Assembly (NCBI GenBank): GCA_017849435.1
Contig: JAFIGY010000020.1
Coordinates: 245,425 to 309,424, forward strand
Length of the DNA stretch: 64,000 bases
Direction of reading: 5' to 3'
DNA from: Chitinophaga niabensis
Lineage (GTDB): Bacteria > Bacteroidota > Bacteroidia > Chitinophagales > Chitinophagaceae
The position numbers and the translations under genes are program-made. Of this stretch, positions 1-8,634 are shown piece after piece. The notes under the pieces are model-generated. The model made no database searches, was not told where the DNA came from, and worked only from the letters and a program-made list of their open reading frames with translations. How positions within the stretch are numbered: position 1 is the stretch's first letter; every line of letters begins with the position of its first letter.

Positions 1-1
1 A

Positions 2-733
2 GTGCACCCGGCACTGAGGTATCCCGGCGCTTCCGTACCGCAGGGGGATTGGAACGACTGGCTGGCGGCCATTGTGGATATGGTGAATAAAGGCGCGGAT
101 AACCAGTATGTGATCGTATCCGATGCGGTGAACCCGCTCACTTCCGCCATTAACGACTTTGCTCCTTTGCAGGCGATTGATAAAAAAGTGCTGGTGCTGA
201 TCGATGATTCCCATGGCATAGGGCTGCTGGGCGACAATGGAGAAGGAATCGTGCATACCCTTCCGGAAAGCCCGGCATTGCACTACCTGCTCACAGCCTC
301 TCTGGCCAAGGCTTTCAGCCTTGAAGGCGGCATCGTTGCAGGGCATGCATCTGATGTGGCCGCCATCCGGAGGCTTCCTCTTTTCACCGCCAGTACGCCG
401 ATGGTACCCGCCAATGCTTATGCCTTCCTGCATGCTGCAGGCGCTTTTGCGACCGCACGCAAACGGCTCAGGGACCTTATCCTCGAATTTAAAAGACTGA
501 CGGCCGGTACAACAGGCATTCACCATCCGCATGATCTGCCCGTGTTTGTACTGGAAGACAAGAAAGAAAACGTATATTCTTACCTGTTATCCCGCGATAC
601 GCTCATCTCATCTTTCGCCTATCCGGATCCGCACGGCCATAAGATACACCGTGTGATCCTCTCGGCCCTGCATACCAAAAACGATCTGCATATACTGGCA
701 GAACAACTCGCATCATTCTACCCATCCGTTTAA
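2..733 (+). CDS. AONS/KBL-like PLP-dependent aminotransferase-family enzyme, 3' part
   Basis: The N-terminal part lies before the window; the frame is open to the first base, so the apparent GTG start is not trusted. The visible 243 residues hold the C-terminal two thirds of a fold-type I PLP enzyme of the 8-amino-7-oxononanoate synthase / 2-amino-3-ketobutyrate CoA ligase group. The IDDSHGIGLLG stretch (about residues 67-77) matches the PLP-ring and acid-contact segment, and the lysine in SLAKAFSLEGG (about residue 103) sits where the Schiff-base lysine is expected. These enzymes join an acyl-CoA to an amino acid, but the substrate cannot be told here. No biotin gene is nearby, so I do not call it bioF. 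The TraB/GumN gene starts 1 nt after the stop, suggesting co-transcription. Confidence 0.8.
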   Translation: MHPALRYPGASVPQGDWNDWLAAIVDMVNKGADNQYVIVSDAVNPLTSAINDFAPLQAIDKKVLVLIDDSHGIGLLGDNGEGIVHTLPESPALHYLLTASLAKAFSLEGGIVAGHASDVAAIRRLPLFTASTPMVPANAYAFLHAAGAFATARKRLRDLILEFKRLTAGTTGIHHPHDLPVFVLEDKKENVYSYLLSRDTLISSFAYPDPHGHKIHRVILSALHTKNDLHILAEQLASFYPSV

Positions 734-734
734 C

Positions 735-1598
735 ATGAAAAAACTCGCTATTTCCCTGCTGCTGAGCTGCCTGTTGATCCCGGCCATGGCACAGCATTCG
801 CTGCTCTACAAGATATCCGGCAAAGGACTGAAGCAGCCTTCCTATCTGTATGGTACCATCCATCTTATTTGTCCGCAGGACTTCTTCATCGGCAAACAGC
901 TGAAACAGGTATTCACTGCTGCCAAAACCCTTTACCTCGAAATGGACATGGACGACCCGAAAGTAATGATGGCAGTAATGCTGGCTTTGCAGGAACAGAA
1001 GGCCGGTTATTCCTTTGAGAAGCTCTTCAAACCGGAGGATTATCAAAAACTCTCCCGGTATTTTAAAGACAGTCTGGGTATGAGTCTTGCCAATTTCGAT
1101 AAAATGAAGCCGATGGTGGTACAGATGACCATCGCGCAAAGGGCGCTCACCTGCCCCATCCCCTCTTCTTACGAGCAAACCTTCGTGAACATGGCCAAAG
1201 AACAGCACAAGCCCATAGAAGGACTTGAAAAACCGGAAGAGCAGATCGCCATCTTCGATGCCATACCGGACAGTGCGGAAGTACGCTGGATCATGGAATC
1301 CATCAATGACATGCAGAAACAAAAAACACAGTTCGCCCACATTGTAGCTGCTTACAAGCAACAGGATATCACTGCAATACATGCCATCATGAAAGAATCT
1401 CCCGAAACGGCCGGTTTTGAAGATGAGATGGTCTACAACCGGAACCGCAAATGGATTCCGCTGATAGAAAAGGCTATACAGAAGGAGGCCACCCTCATTG
1501 CCTTCGGCGCCATGCATCTCGGCGGGAACAAAGGCGTGGTGGCCCTTCTCCGGAAACAGGGATACAAGGTGGAGCCCGTCCCTAATAAACAGGATTGA
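735..1598 (+). CDS. TraB/GumN family secreted protein
   Basis: A 287-residue protein with a Sec signal peptide (KKLAISLLLSCLLIPAMAQ) that should be exported to the periplasm. The family signature is present at both ends: YGTIHLI near residue 40 and FGAMHLGG near residue 258, with conserved Gly and His resembling the metal-site motifs proposed for TraB/tiki-like proteins. In bacteria the family is mostly uncharacterised; a metalloprotease-like role is inferred from the eukaryotic Tiki relatives. It starts one base after the preceding stop codon. Family confidence is good, function is not known. Confidence 0.85.
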   Translation: MKKLAISLLLSCLLIPAMAQHSLLYKISGKGLKQPSYLYGTIHLICPQDFFIGKQLKQVFTAAKTLYLEMDMDDPKVMMAVMLALQEQKAGYSFEKLFKPEDYQKLSRYFKDSLGMSLANFDKMKPMVVQMTIAQRALTCPIPSSYEQTFVNMAKEQHKPIEGLEKPEEQIAIFDAIPDSAEVRWIMESINDMQKQKTQFAHIVAAYKQQDITAIHAIMKESPETAGFEDEMVYNRNRKWIPLIEKAIQKEATLIAFGAMHLGGNKGVVALLRKQGYKVEPVPNKQD

Positions 1599-1652
1599 TC
1601 CATCCAAAAGACCATTTGGTGTAACAAATTACCCTGTCCCTGACGGCCGTCC

Positions 1653-1660
1653 TATGTTTG
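1653..1660 (+). promoter_or_regulatory. Bacteroidota -7 box (TATGTTTG) before outer-membrane receptor
   Basis: TATGTTTG fits the Bacteroidota TAnnTTTG element and lies 23 nt before the ATG at 1683. No clear TTG -33 box is seen at the usual distance, so this is a partial promoter call. It suggests the receptor is transcribed separately from the TraB gene. Confidence 0.4.
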
Positions 1661-1682
1661 CTGTATCAAAATCAGGATATAC

Positions 1683-3854
1683 ATGCAAACGCTTTTTACA
1701 TCTCTCCTTTCCGCCTCCATACTGGCTTTTTCTGTTTCCACCCAGGCACAGCAGCAGCCTAAAAAAGATACGCTCCCCGCTTCCGTGAAGCAGCTGAAGG
1801 AGGTGAGCGTTACCGCCACCACACCGCCCATCACCATGCAGGGGAACACGATGGTGGTGAATGTAGGAAAAACAGCCACCGCCGCAGGCTCTACCGCCTG
1901 GGAAGTGTTGCAGAAGGCCCCCGGCGTGCTGGTGGACAATACAGACAATCTCCAGCTGAACGGAAAATCCGTGACGGTGTATATTGACGGACGTCCCAGC
2001 CGCCTATCCGGAGAAGACCTGAAAACCATGCTCAACAGCATGCCGGCAGGCAGTATCGAAAAACTCGAACTGATGAGCAACCCTTCCGCCCGCTACGATG
2101 CGCAGGGCGCCGCTATCATCAACATCAAAATGATGAAAAGTAAAGACCTCGGCACTAACGGGACCGTAACAGTAAGCGGCGGTTTCGGCCGGTATCCGCG
2201 CACCTCGGAAGGTTTCACTCTCAATAACCGCAGCGGACACGTGAATATTTACGGCGGATATGATTATCTGTATAATAAACAATATAACTACCTGACCTCC
2301 GACCGCTTCCTCCAGGACGGATACAAGATATCCGACGGCAACTACAACCGGGATAACCGCAACACACATAATATCAAGGCAGGCGCTGATTTTGACATCA
2401 GCAAAACCACCTCCGCCGGGGTGCTCCTGAAAGGCTCCTTCAGTAACCGCGGCCGGAATACGGGAAACAATACTATCCTTGGCAACGATTCCACTTTCAT
2501 CCAGCAAACGAACGGTGATCAGTCCATCACCAATCCTTCCGTGAATGTATACTTCAAAACAGGCAACGCGAAGAAAAAGAATGAACTGACCGTCAATGCG
2601 GATTATTTTAACTACCGCAAAAACTGGGATGATCTTTTCACCGGGCAATACTATAACATCAAAGAACCCACTGGTCCGCAAAACAACATCCGCAACCATT
2701 CCGGGTCAAATATCAATGTATATGCCCTCAGCGCGGATTATACGCAGCCACTCAAATTCGCCAGCCTCGAAGCCGGCCTCAAAACCACGTTTACCGAAAC
2801 AGACAATGATATGCAATGGGAAAACAAGGTGAATGGCAACTGGCAGAATGATCCCGGCAAAACCAATCATTTCATCTATAAAGAAAATATCAATGCCGCT
2901 TATGCCGGCCTGAGCAAAACCCTTGGCAAGTATACTTTCAATACCACACTGCGCCTCGAACATACACATGCCACCGGTAACAGCATCACGATCGACAAAC
3001 GTTTTACGAGGGATTATGCGCAGCTCTTTCCCAGTGCGAGCATCAGCTATATGAAAGACGCGAAGAACCAGTTCAGCCTCTCCTATCGCAGAAGCATCAA
3101 CCGTTTCGGTTACGAGATCGTGAACCCTTTCATCACCTACCAGAACGCTTATTCTTACATGCAGGGCAACCCGGACATCAAGCCAGTGCTGAACCAGTCC
3201 GTAGAAGCCACCTGGGCCCACAACTACTCTCTGTTCACCACCGTGGCCTGGTCCCACAGCAAGGATAACCTCAGCGTAGTGCTCCGCCAGGATCCGGGAA
3301 GTAAGATACTGGTAGCCAGCTACGATAACCAGGCCTCCTTCAATGTGGTGTACGCCAACGTGGTACTGTCCAAACCCGTGACCAAAAAGTTCCGCACCAC
3401 CTGGACCGCCATGGGCCTGCTCATCAATATCAATACCCGGCTCGATGGCGTGCAGTACAAGAAGAGCAACCTTACCGCCATTGTGAACACACAGAACGCG
3501 TACACACTGCCGGCAGGTTTCACCGCCGAACTGAACGGATATTTCCAAAGCCCTTTCGCCATGGGATATGCCACGTTCAAAACAGTAGGCTATGTGGATC
3601 TGGGATTACGCAAGAATATCATGAAAGGCAACGGCTCTCTCAAACTCGCTGTGAACGACGTGTTCAACACCAAGCAGTATCGCTTTGACGTGCAATATGC
3701 CGCGATCCGGGCTAACAGTATCAACAATATGGATACACGGGTCGTGAACCTGACGTTCAACTACAAGTTCGGCAACAAGAACGTGAAGCAGTCCAAAGTC
3801 CGCAAAAGCGCTGTTGAAGCAGAAGCGGGCCGCACCAATACCACCACCATGTAA
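1683..3854 (+). CDS. TonB-dependent outer-membrane receptor (OMP beta-barrel family)
   Basis: A 723-residue outer-membrane protein. A signal peptide ends near AQA at about residue 22. A plug-like domain follows (KEVSVTATTPP, then VLQKAPGVLVDNTDNLQLNGKS and VTVYIDGRPSRLSGEDL, about residues 40-115), then a long beta-barrel of alternating aromatic strands. It lacks the N-terminal carboxypeptidase-like domain common in SusC proteins and resembles the Bacteroidota OMP_b-brl_3-type receptors. The expected role is TonB-driven uptake, with the ligand unknown. No SusD partner is adjacent. A LytS/LytTR pair follows behind a strong terminator. Confidence 0.85.
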   Translation: MQTLFTSLLSASILAFSVSTQAQQQPKKDTLPASVKQLKEVSVTATTPPITMQGNTMVVNVGKTATAAGSTAWEVLQKAPGVLVDNTDNLQLNGKSVTVYIDGRPSRLSGEDLKTMLNSMPAGSIEKLELMSNPSARYDAQGAAIINIKMMKSKDLGTNGTVTVSGGFGRYPRTSEGFTLNNRSGHVNIYGGYDYLYNKQYNYLTSDRFLQDGYKISDGNYNRDNRNTHNIKAGADFDISKTTSAGVLLKGSFSNRGRNTGNNTILGNDSTFIQQTNGDQSITNPSVNVYFKTGNAKKKNELTVNADYFNYRKNWDDLFTGQYYNIKEPTGPQNNIRNHSGSNINVYALSADYTQPLKFASLEAGLKTTFTETDNDMQWENKVNGNWQNDPGKTNHFIYKENINAAYAGLSKTLGKYTFNTTLRLEHTHATGNSITIDKRFTRDYAQLFPSASISYMKDAKNQFSLSYRRSINRFGYEIVNPFITYQNAYSYMQGNPDIKPVLNQSVEATWAHNYSLFTTVAWSHSKDNLSVVLRQDPGSKILVASYDNQASFNVVYANVVLSKPVTKKFRTTWTAMGLLININTRLDGVQYKKSNLTAIVNTQNAYTLPAGFTAELNGYFQSPFAMGYATFKTVGYVDLGLRKNIMKGNGSLKLAVNDVFNTKQYRFDVQYAAIRANSINNMDTRVVNLTFNYKFGNKNVKQSKVRKSAVEAEAGRTNTTTM

Positions 3855-3870
3855 ACACCCTGTTTTGAAA

Positions 3871-3911
3871 GCTCATGGACCGCCGCCATGGTCCATGGGC
3901 TTTATTTTTAT
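3871..3911 (+). terminator. Rho-independent terminator after receptor gene
   Basis: An 11-bp stem (GCTCATGGACC pairing with GGTCCATGGGC, one G-T wobble) with an 8-nt loop, followed by TTTATTTTTATTT. It separates the receptor from the downstream histidine kinase gene. Confidence 0.8.
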
Positions 3912-3916
3912 TTGAT

Positions 3917-3924
3917 TATTTTTG
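3917..3924 (+). promoter_or_regulatory. -7 box (TATTTTTG) before LytS-type kinase
   Basis: A perfect TAnnTTTG match 20 nt before the kinase ATG at 3944 and directly after the preceding terminator. The -33 region falls inside the terminator hairpin and has no obvious TTG. Confidence 0.45.
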
Positions 3925-3943
3925 ACAGAAAGACACCTCACGC

Positions 3944-5047
3944 ATGTTGCAAAAGATCGCTGACTTCTTCGGACGGGAATGGAAAAGGATACTGATCCTG
4001 CTGATCATCGCCGCCGCTTTCCAGCTGCTGTTGTACTCCTTTGTGTACACCATAGACCCGAAGCTCGCCAATAAAGCATTTGCCAAGAATGGCGGCCTCA
4101 TCGTTTCCGCTGTGAAGAATACGATCGAGTTCACCATCACTTACTACGTGCTGATCTTCGTGGCCTGCCTGCCCTTGTTGCGGTACCGGAGAGCAGGCCG
4201 CTTCTTCCTGACCATCGGGCTGCTGTTCGCCGCGAAATTCGCTTATGTCATGATCTTTGAGTACAACGCCGTGGATTTTCAGGCAGGCGTCAATTCAAAC
4301 TCCCAGGGATCCAACCAGCGGATCGCCGAGTTCATGGTGAATAATAAATTCCCTGCCTTCTGCATCAGCGTGGCCGTTGGTTACATGTTTCTCTTACTGA
4401 CTTCCTTCATTGTAGCCTCCATCATAGATTTCAACTATCGTATCAAGCAACAGAAAGATCTGGAAAAACAAAAATCAGATGCCGAACTCTCGGCCATCAA
4501 ATACCAGATCAATCCGCATTTCCTCTTCAATTCGCTGAGTTTTATTTACAGCAAAACGGTTCCTCTGAGCGAAGAAGTATCCAATGCCGTACTGCTCCTG
4601 TCTGACATCATGCGTTATGCGCTGGGGAAAGAAGAGGATGCAGAGGGAAAAGTGACGCTGGAAAAAGAGATCACCCATATGAAGAACGTGATCGAGATCA
4701 ACCAGATGCGGTTCAACAATCAGCTCAGCATCCAGTACAGCGAAGAGATCACCAATCACAAGGCCCGCATCATCCCGCTCATCCTCATCACCCTCGTGGA
4801 GAACGCTTTCAAGCATGGCGACCTCCTCGACCCCGCGAACCCGCTCGTAGTGCGAACGGAAGCAGATGACAAGATGATCCGGTTCTACATCACCAACAAA
4901 AAGAAAAAAGGACCCAAGGAATTATCCACCGGCATCGGACTGAATAATGTTAGACAACGATTGCAGCTCACGTATGGCGACAAACAAAAATTCATTGTCA
5001 CCGATAACGATGCCTATTATTCCACCACCCTCAAGATCAATTTGTAA
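3944..5047 (+). CDS. LytS-family sensor histidine kinase
   Basis: A 367-residue inner-membrane kinase. Four hydrophobic segments (about residues 14-35, 55-79, 86-107 and 137-161) form the sensor part, with no recognisable extra sensory domain. A short coiled stretch leads into the His_kinase domain, whose phospho-acceptor is His192 in NPHFLFNS. The ATPase N-box is LVENAFKHG and a Gly-rich box is GIGLNNVRQRL. This is the PF06580 class, which pairs with LytTR regulators. The regulator gene begins 3 nt after the stop, so the two form a two-gene operon. The signal is unknown. Confidence 0.92.
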   Translation: MLQKIADFFGREWKRILILLIIAAAFQLLLYSFVYTIDPKLANKAFAKNGGLIVSAVKNTIEFTITYYVLIFVACLPLLRYRRAGRFFLTIGLLFAAKFAYVMIFEYNAVDFQAGVNSNSQGSNQRIAEFMVNNKFPAFCISVAVGYMFLLLTSFIVASIIDFNYRIKQQKDLEKQKSDAELSAIKYQINPHFLFNSLSFIYSKTVPLSEEVSNAVLLLSDIMRYALGKEEDAEGKVTLEKEITHMKNVIEINQMRFNNQLSIQYSEEITNHKARIIPLILITLVENAFKHGDLLDPANPLVVRTEADDKMIRFYITNKKKKGPKELSTGIGLNNVRQRLQLTYGDKQKFIVTDNDAYYSTTLKINL

Positions 5048-5050
5048 GCT

Positions 5051-5779
5051 ATGATCAACTGTATTGTGATAGATGACGAACAGCATGCCATTGACCTGCT
5101 GACCCATCATATCGGTAAAACACCCTTCCTGAACCTGCTGTATACCACCACAGATCCAGTAGAAGGGCTGCAATTACTGAATCAGCATAAAGTAGACCTT
5201 ATCTTCCTGGACGTGCAGATGCCTTCCATGACCGGCATTGACTTCATCAAGGCCATCAACGGCAAAAGCAAGGTCATCCTCACCACCGCTTACAGCGAAT
5301 ATGCGATGGAGGGTTTCGAGAACGAGGTGGTGGATTACCTGCTGAAACCAATCTCCTTTGCCCGTTTCATCAAAGGCGCGCAAAGGGCTTTGTCACTTAT
5401 CCAACCCATGGCGGCAGGCATGTCGAAAGAAGAAGACGATTTCATTTTCGTGAAAACGGAGCAGAAAGGCAAGCTGATCAAGATCAATATCAAAGACATC
5501 CTTTTTATTGAAGGGCTGAAGAACTATGTGCGTATTCATACGCGGCAGGGTGAGGGCATCATCGCACTCCTCAACATGAAAGACCTCGAAGAACGCCTGT
5601 CCACAGCGGAATTTGCACGCACCCATAAATCATACCTCCTGGCCACCGGCTATATTAAAATGATCGAAGGGAATATCGTACACCTGCAGCATACCAAAGA
5701 AACCGTACCCGTTGGCGATACCTACAAGGAAAGTTTCATGAATATGATGAAGGATAAGATCATGACGAATAAAAAATAA
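5051..5779 (+). CDS. LytTR-family response regulator
   Basis: A 242-residue regulator. The receiver domain has the acidic pair D8/D9, phospho-acceptor D54 (IFLDVQMP), T78/T79 and K99 (YLLKP). The C-terminal LytTR DNA-binding domain (about residues 135-235) contains FIEGLKNYVRIHT and FARTHKSYLL, the typical core of that domain. It should act as the transcription factor for the kinase immediately upstream. A direct target cannot be named; the next gene has its own promoter with a perfect dyad. Confidence 0.92.
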   Translation: MINCIVIDDEQHAIDLLTHHIGKTPFLNLLYTTTDPVEGLQLLNQHKVDLIFLDVQMPSMTGIDFIKAINGKSKVILTTAYSEYAMEGFENEVVDYLLKPISFARFIKGAQRALSLIQPMAAGMSKEEDDFIFVKTEQKGKLIKINIKDILFIEGLKNYVRIHTRQGEGIIALLNMKDLEERLSTAEFARTHKSYLLATGYIKMIEGNIVHLQHTKETVPVGDTYKESFMNMMKDKIMTNKK

Positions 5780-5789
5780 GTCCGCACAC

Positions 5790-5811
5790 CTACGAAAACT
5801 TCGTAGATTTG
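5790..5811 (+). promoter_or_regulatory. Promoter -7 box with overlapping perfect dyad before tlpA-like gene
   Basis: TAGATTTG at 5804-5811 is a perfect TAnnTTTG box 17 nt before the ATG at 5828. It is overlapped by a perfect inverted repeat, CTACGAA-AAC-TTCGTAG at 5790-5806. The arrangement would suit an operator bound by a dimeric regulator, but no regulator is assigned. Confidence 0.4.
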
Positions 5812-5827
5812 GAGAAACATTACAAAC

Positions 5828-6937
5828 ATGCGTTCTCTCACCTTACTATTGCTCCTGCCTCTCTGCCTGTTTGGCCAGCGGAAGGATTTTCTTATTCAGG
5901 GATATATTAAAGGTGCCGTCGACCGGAAAATTTACCTCAGCAATCTCGGAAGAGGTTATGGGCCGGGGGTTCAGAATATCTATTATGATTCCGTGAAAAG
6001 CGCAGACGGTCATTTTGCTTTCCGCGGTCATGTGGATGAAATTGGCAGACGTTCGATTGAAATAGAAGGCGGGAAAGGCTGGCTCACGTTTGTTGCAGAA
6101 AATACGAACATTCAGATAGAAGGCGATACCGCCTCCATCTGGCTGTCCAAAGTCTCCGGTTCGCCACAGGATTCTCTCGCCCGTTTGGTCCGGCAGGAAC
6201 AGCTGCCTTATATAAAAAAGCTGAATGCCTCAGCGGATAGTATACGCGCGGCTTTGGGCAGAAAAGATTCACTGCTTGCGAGAACTTTCAGTGAATCAAA
6301 CAGGGAATACAACAAGAAGATAGCACAGACCGGCTATGATTTCCTCAAAGCGCATCCTGATGCATACAGTAACCTTGAACTCCTCTCTGACATTGACCGC
6401 ATACTCGGCAATGCGGCCGCAAAAGAAGCTTACGGAAGCCTGAGTGAAGGATTAAAAAAACATTCCCTTGCTAAAGCCGCCTACTACAAACTATTTGAAC
6501 TGGATAAAACGGTAGCGCTTCAAAAGAAAGCCCCCGGTTTCAGACAAAAGGATACGTACGCTAAATGGGTGGATCTCGATGCATACAAAGGCAAATATGT
6601 ACTCCTCGATTTCTGGGCCAGCTGGTGCGGCCCCTGCCGGGCAGAGAACCCTAACGTACTCGCAGCTTACGAGAAGTATAAGGGAAAGAATTTCGAGGTG
6701 CTGGGCATCTCCCTCGATGCAGATAAACAAAAGTGGCTACAGGCGGTGAAGGAAGATAAACTGCCCTGGAAACAGGTATCAGATCTGAAAGGCGGGCAGA
6801 ATGAAGTGGCTTTATTATATGGTATAGAATCCATTCCGCGTAATTTCCTCATCGATCCGGAAGGGAATATTGTGGCGAGGGATCTGCGGGGAGAGAAATT
6901 GCAGGAAGCTTTGGGGAAGATATTTGGCAATCTGTAA
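5828..6937 (+). CDS. TlpA-like thioredoxin-fold protein with N-terminal DUF4369-type domain
   Basis: A 369-residue exported protein: signal peptide (LTLLLLLPLCLFG), a beta-rich N-terminal domain of the DUF4369 kind (about residues 20-110), a helical linker, and a C-terminal TlpA/ResA-like thioredoxin domain (about 232-369). The active site is WASWCGPC with Cys267 and Cys270, and the cis-Pro loop is near ESIPRNFLID. Such proteins reduce disulfides in the periplasm. The client is unknown; cytochrome or outer-membrane protein maturation are the usual guesses. It stands alone, bounded by its own promoter and a bidirectional terminator. Confidence 0.9.
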   Translation: MRSLTLLLLLPLCLFGQRKDFLIQGYIKGAVDRKIYLSNLGRGYGPGVQNIYYDSVKSADGHFAFRGHVDEIGRRSIEIEGGKGWLTFVAENTNIQIEGDTASIWLSKVSGSPQDSLARLVRQEQLPYIKKLNASADSIRAALGRKDSLLARTFSESNREYNKKIAQTGYDFLKAHPDAYSNLELLSDIDRILGNAAAKEAYGSLSEGLKKHSLAKAAYYKLFELDKTVALQKKAPGFRQKDTYAKWVDLDAYKGKYVLLDFWASWCGPCRAENPNVLAAYEKYKGKNFEVLGISLDADKQKWLQAVKEDKLPWKQVSDLKGGQNEVALLYGIESIPRNFLIDPEGNIVARDLRGEKLQEALGKIFGNL

Positions 6938-6942
6938 CAAAT

Positions 6943-6976
6943 AAAAAAAGCCTCCCTTTATACCGGGAGGCTTTTT
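6943..6976. terminator. Bidirectional terminator between convergent genes
   Basis: A 12-bp stem (AAAAAGCCTCCC with GGGAGGCTTTTT, loop TTTATACC). A-run and T-run flanks serve both strands: the tlpA-like gene on plus and the DUF5007-type gene on minus, whose stop is at 6985. Confidence 0.85.
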
Positions 6977-6984
6977 GCTGCTTA

Positions 6985-7923
6985 TCAGGGATAAAAGAGT
7001 TTCCATGTAATGTCCCAGTTGCCTGGTCGGAATACCGTAAAGTGAACTGCCGAGAATAGATCATAGTGATCATCCTTTCCGAAAGTTTTGCCCGGTACCC
7101 ACCACTCAAATTCACGATCCGCGGTGTTGAACGGATAAGCCACGTCATATTCGATCCTGTCAGGCAGGATACGCTGTGCAAAGGTAAAGTCCTGCATACG
7201 CTTACCTTTCTGCTTGCTGCCCTCGGGGAATGCGCGCGGGTCGATCACTTTACCGTTCGGGTCCTGGAAGCGCACCGTAATGGTATTACCCGGGCCCTTA
7301 TACTGGAATTTATCGATGCGGATGTCGATGGAATCAAAATAGGGAGCGCAAAGGTCCCAGTTATAGTCTGCACAAACAATCCACGCATAATCATTACGAT
7401 ACTGATAATCCGCTCCTTTCACCACCTTGATCTCCATTGCATTTTTTATTACCTGTGATCCGGCGCTATTGGAGACTCTTACATCGATGAAATAAGTGGC
7501 AGAGTCCATATCATAGCTTTCTTTCCGAAATTTGATACGGCCGTCTGAAGGATTGATCTCAAATACCGGGCGCTTCACGATCTTCTTCTTGGCATTCAGC
7601 TCTTCGAGAGTTTTCTCCTGGCCTGTGAATTCGTCAATCCATTCTACCGCATCCACCTGCTGCAGCATTTCCGGGGCCGGCTTGCCATCCCAGCGGCGGA
7701 TATCTGCCAGTTCTACTTTAATAGGGAGTGTGGAACGGTCGAGGATAAGGTCTCCTTTAAATATATCCCTTCCCGTCTCGAGTACCATGATCTTGTCTTT
7801 GTAACGGATATTCTGTCCGAAATAACCATCCTGCACATCTACCTTCCGGCAGGCAAAGAACAGTCCGCCAAACAACCCTGCTGCAAGGGCGACTTTCGCT
7901 ATATGTTGATAATATTTTTTCAT
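6985..7923 (-). CDS. SusCD-associated lipoprotein, DUF5007-like
   Basis: A 312-residue lipoprotein whose signal peptide ends in FFAC (lipobox Cys about residue 25), so it is probably outer-membrane anchored. The body is beta-rich with a cadherin/Ig-like section (residues 105-170, ending in VRVSNSAGSQVIKNAMEIKV) and a Trp-rich C-terminus (WWVPGK, WDITWKLFYP). It resembles the DUF5007 proteins found in Bacteroidota SusC/SusD loci; that name is from memory and should be confirmed. It is the last gene of the four-gene minus-strand operon. A surface binding or scaffold role beside SusCD is inferred. Confidence 0.6.
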   Translation of the reverse strand: MKKYYQHIAKVALAAGLFGGLFFACRKVDVQDGYFGQNIRYKDKIMVLETGRDIFKGDLILDRSTLPIKVELADIRRWDGKPAPEMLQQVDAVEWIDEFTGQEKTLEELNAKKKIVKRPVFEINPSDGRIKFRKESYDMDSATYFIDVRVSNSAGSQVIKNAMEIKVVKGADYQYRNDYAWIVCADYNWDLCAPYFDSIDIRIDKFQYKGPGNTITVRFQDPNGKVIDPRAFPEGSKQKGKRMQDFTFAQRILPDRIEYDVAYPFNTADREFEWWVPGKTFGKDDHYDLFSAVHFTVFRPGNWDITWKLFYP

Positions 7924-7953
7924 GATGAGCGATTTAGAATTGAAGTGTGAAGT

Positions 7954-8616
7954 TTACCAGGGAAAATCGAATGTATGGCTGCCGCTTAATGCGTGAATCA
8001 CACCATTCGTAGCTTCCAGGTTACTGGTAATGACGTCAGTGGCCACCCAGGGATCATACTGGTAATTTGTTTCAGGCCAGGTAGCTTTACCTTTGCCTCT
8101 GCGGGACGCGTCTGCATATCCGTGGGGATCCCACACCTTGATGAAGATCGGGCCCGCATTGGGAACACCGTTGTAGCTTTGCCTCCAGGTGTCAAAGAAT
8201 ATCTTGTACCCGTTCAGGCTTGTAGCCCAGCTTCCCCCGGGAGTTAAAGGAATACTATCCCTCCATATCTTCACATTCGGAATAATATACTTGCTCATGG
8301 CAGTGCGCAATGTTTCCACATTGATCGTATCCAGTTTCGCACCGCTTTTCCTTTTCAGGTAATTCACCACGTTGAGATCGCGGGGAGCGAGGAACGTAAC
8401 GTTCTGGTTCTTCACAACATCGGCCAAACCGGTTTTATCCAGTATCCATACAATCGTATCAAACTCAAACGGCCGCGATTTGAGGAAATCGTAGATGGTC
8501 ATATTCAGCTTGCCGGTATGCACGCCGCCATCCTTGTAGTAATCTTTCTTGCAGGCTGCAGTACTGGCTATCACGACCAGCAACAGAAGTATATATTTCA
8601 ATTTGAACAGTTTCAT
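7954..8616 (-). CDS. Fasciclin-domain lipoprotein
   Basis: A 220-residue lipoprotein with signal peptide and lipobox ending at Cys22 (ASTAAC). It carries one fasciclin (FAS1) domain: the H1-like TFLAPRDLNVVNYL near residues 75-88, the YIIP segment, and the H2-like SNLEATNGVIHALSG near the C-terminus. FAS1 domains mediate adhesion or binding of polymers. The gene lies between the SusD and DUF5007-like genes, 18 nt after the SusD stop, so it is probably part of the same surface complex. Confidence 0.9.
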   Translation of the reverse strand: MKLFKLKYILLLLVVIASTAACKKDYYKDGGVHTGKLNMTIYDFLKSRPFEFDTIVWILDKTGLADVVKNQNVTFLAPRDLNVVNYLKRKSGAKLDTINVETLRTAMSKYIIPNVKIWRDSIPLTPGGSWATSLNGYKIFFDTWRQSYNGVPNAGPIFIKVWDPHGYADASRRGKGKATWPETNYQYDPWVATDVITSNLEATNGVIHALSGSHTFDFPW

Positions 8617-8634
8617 CTTGATCGGTTTTAATGA

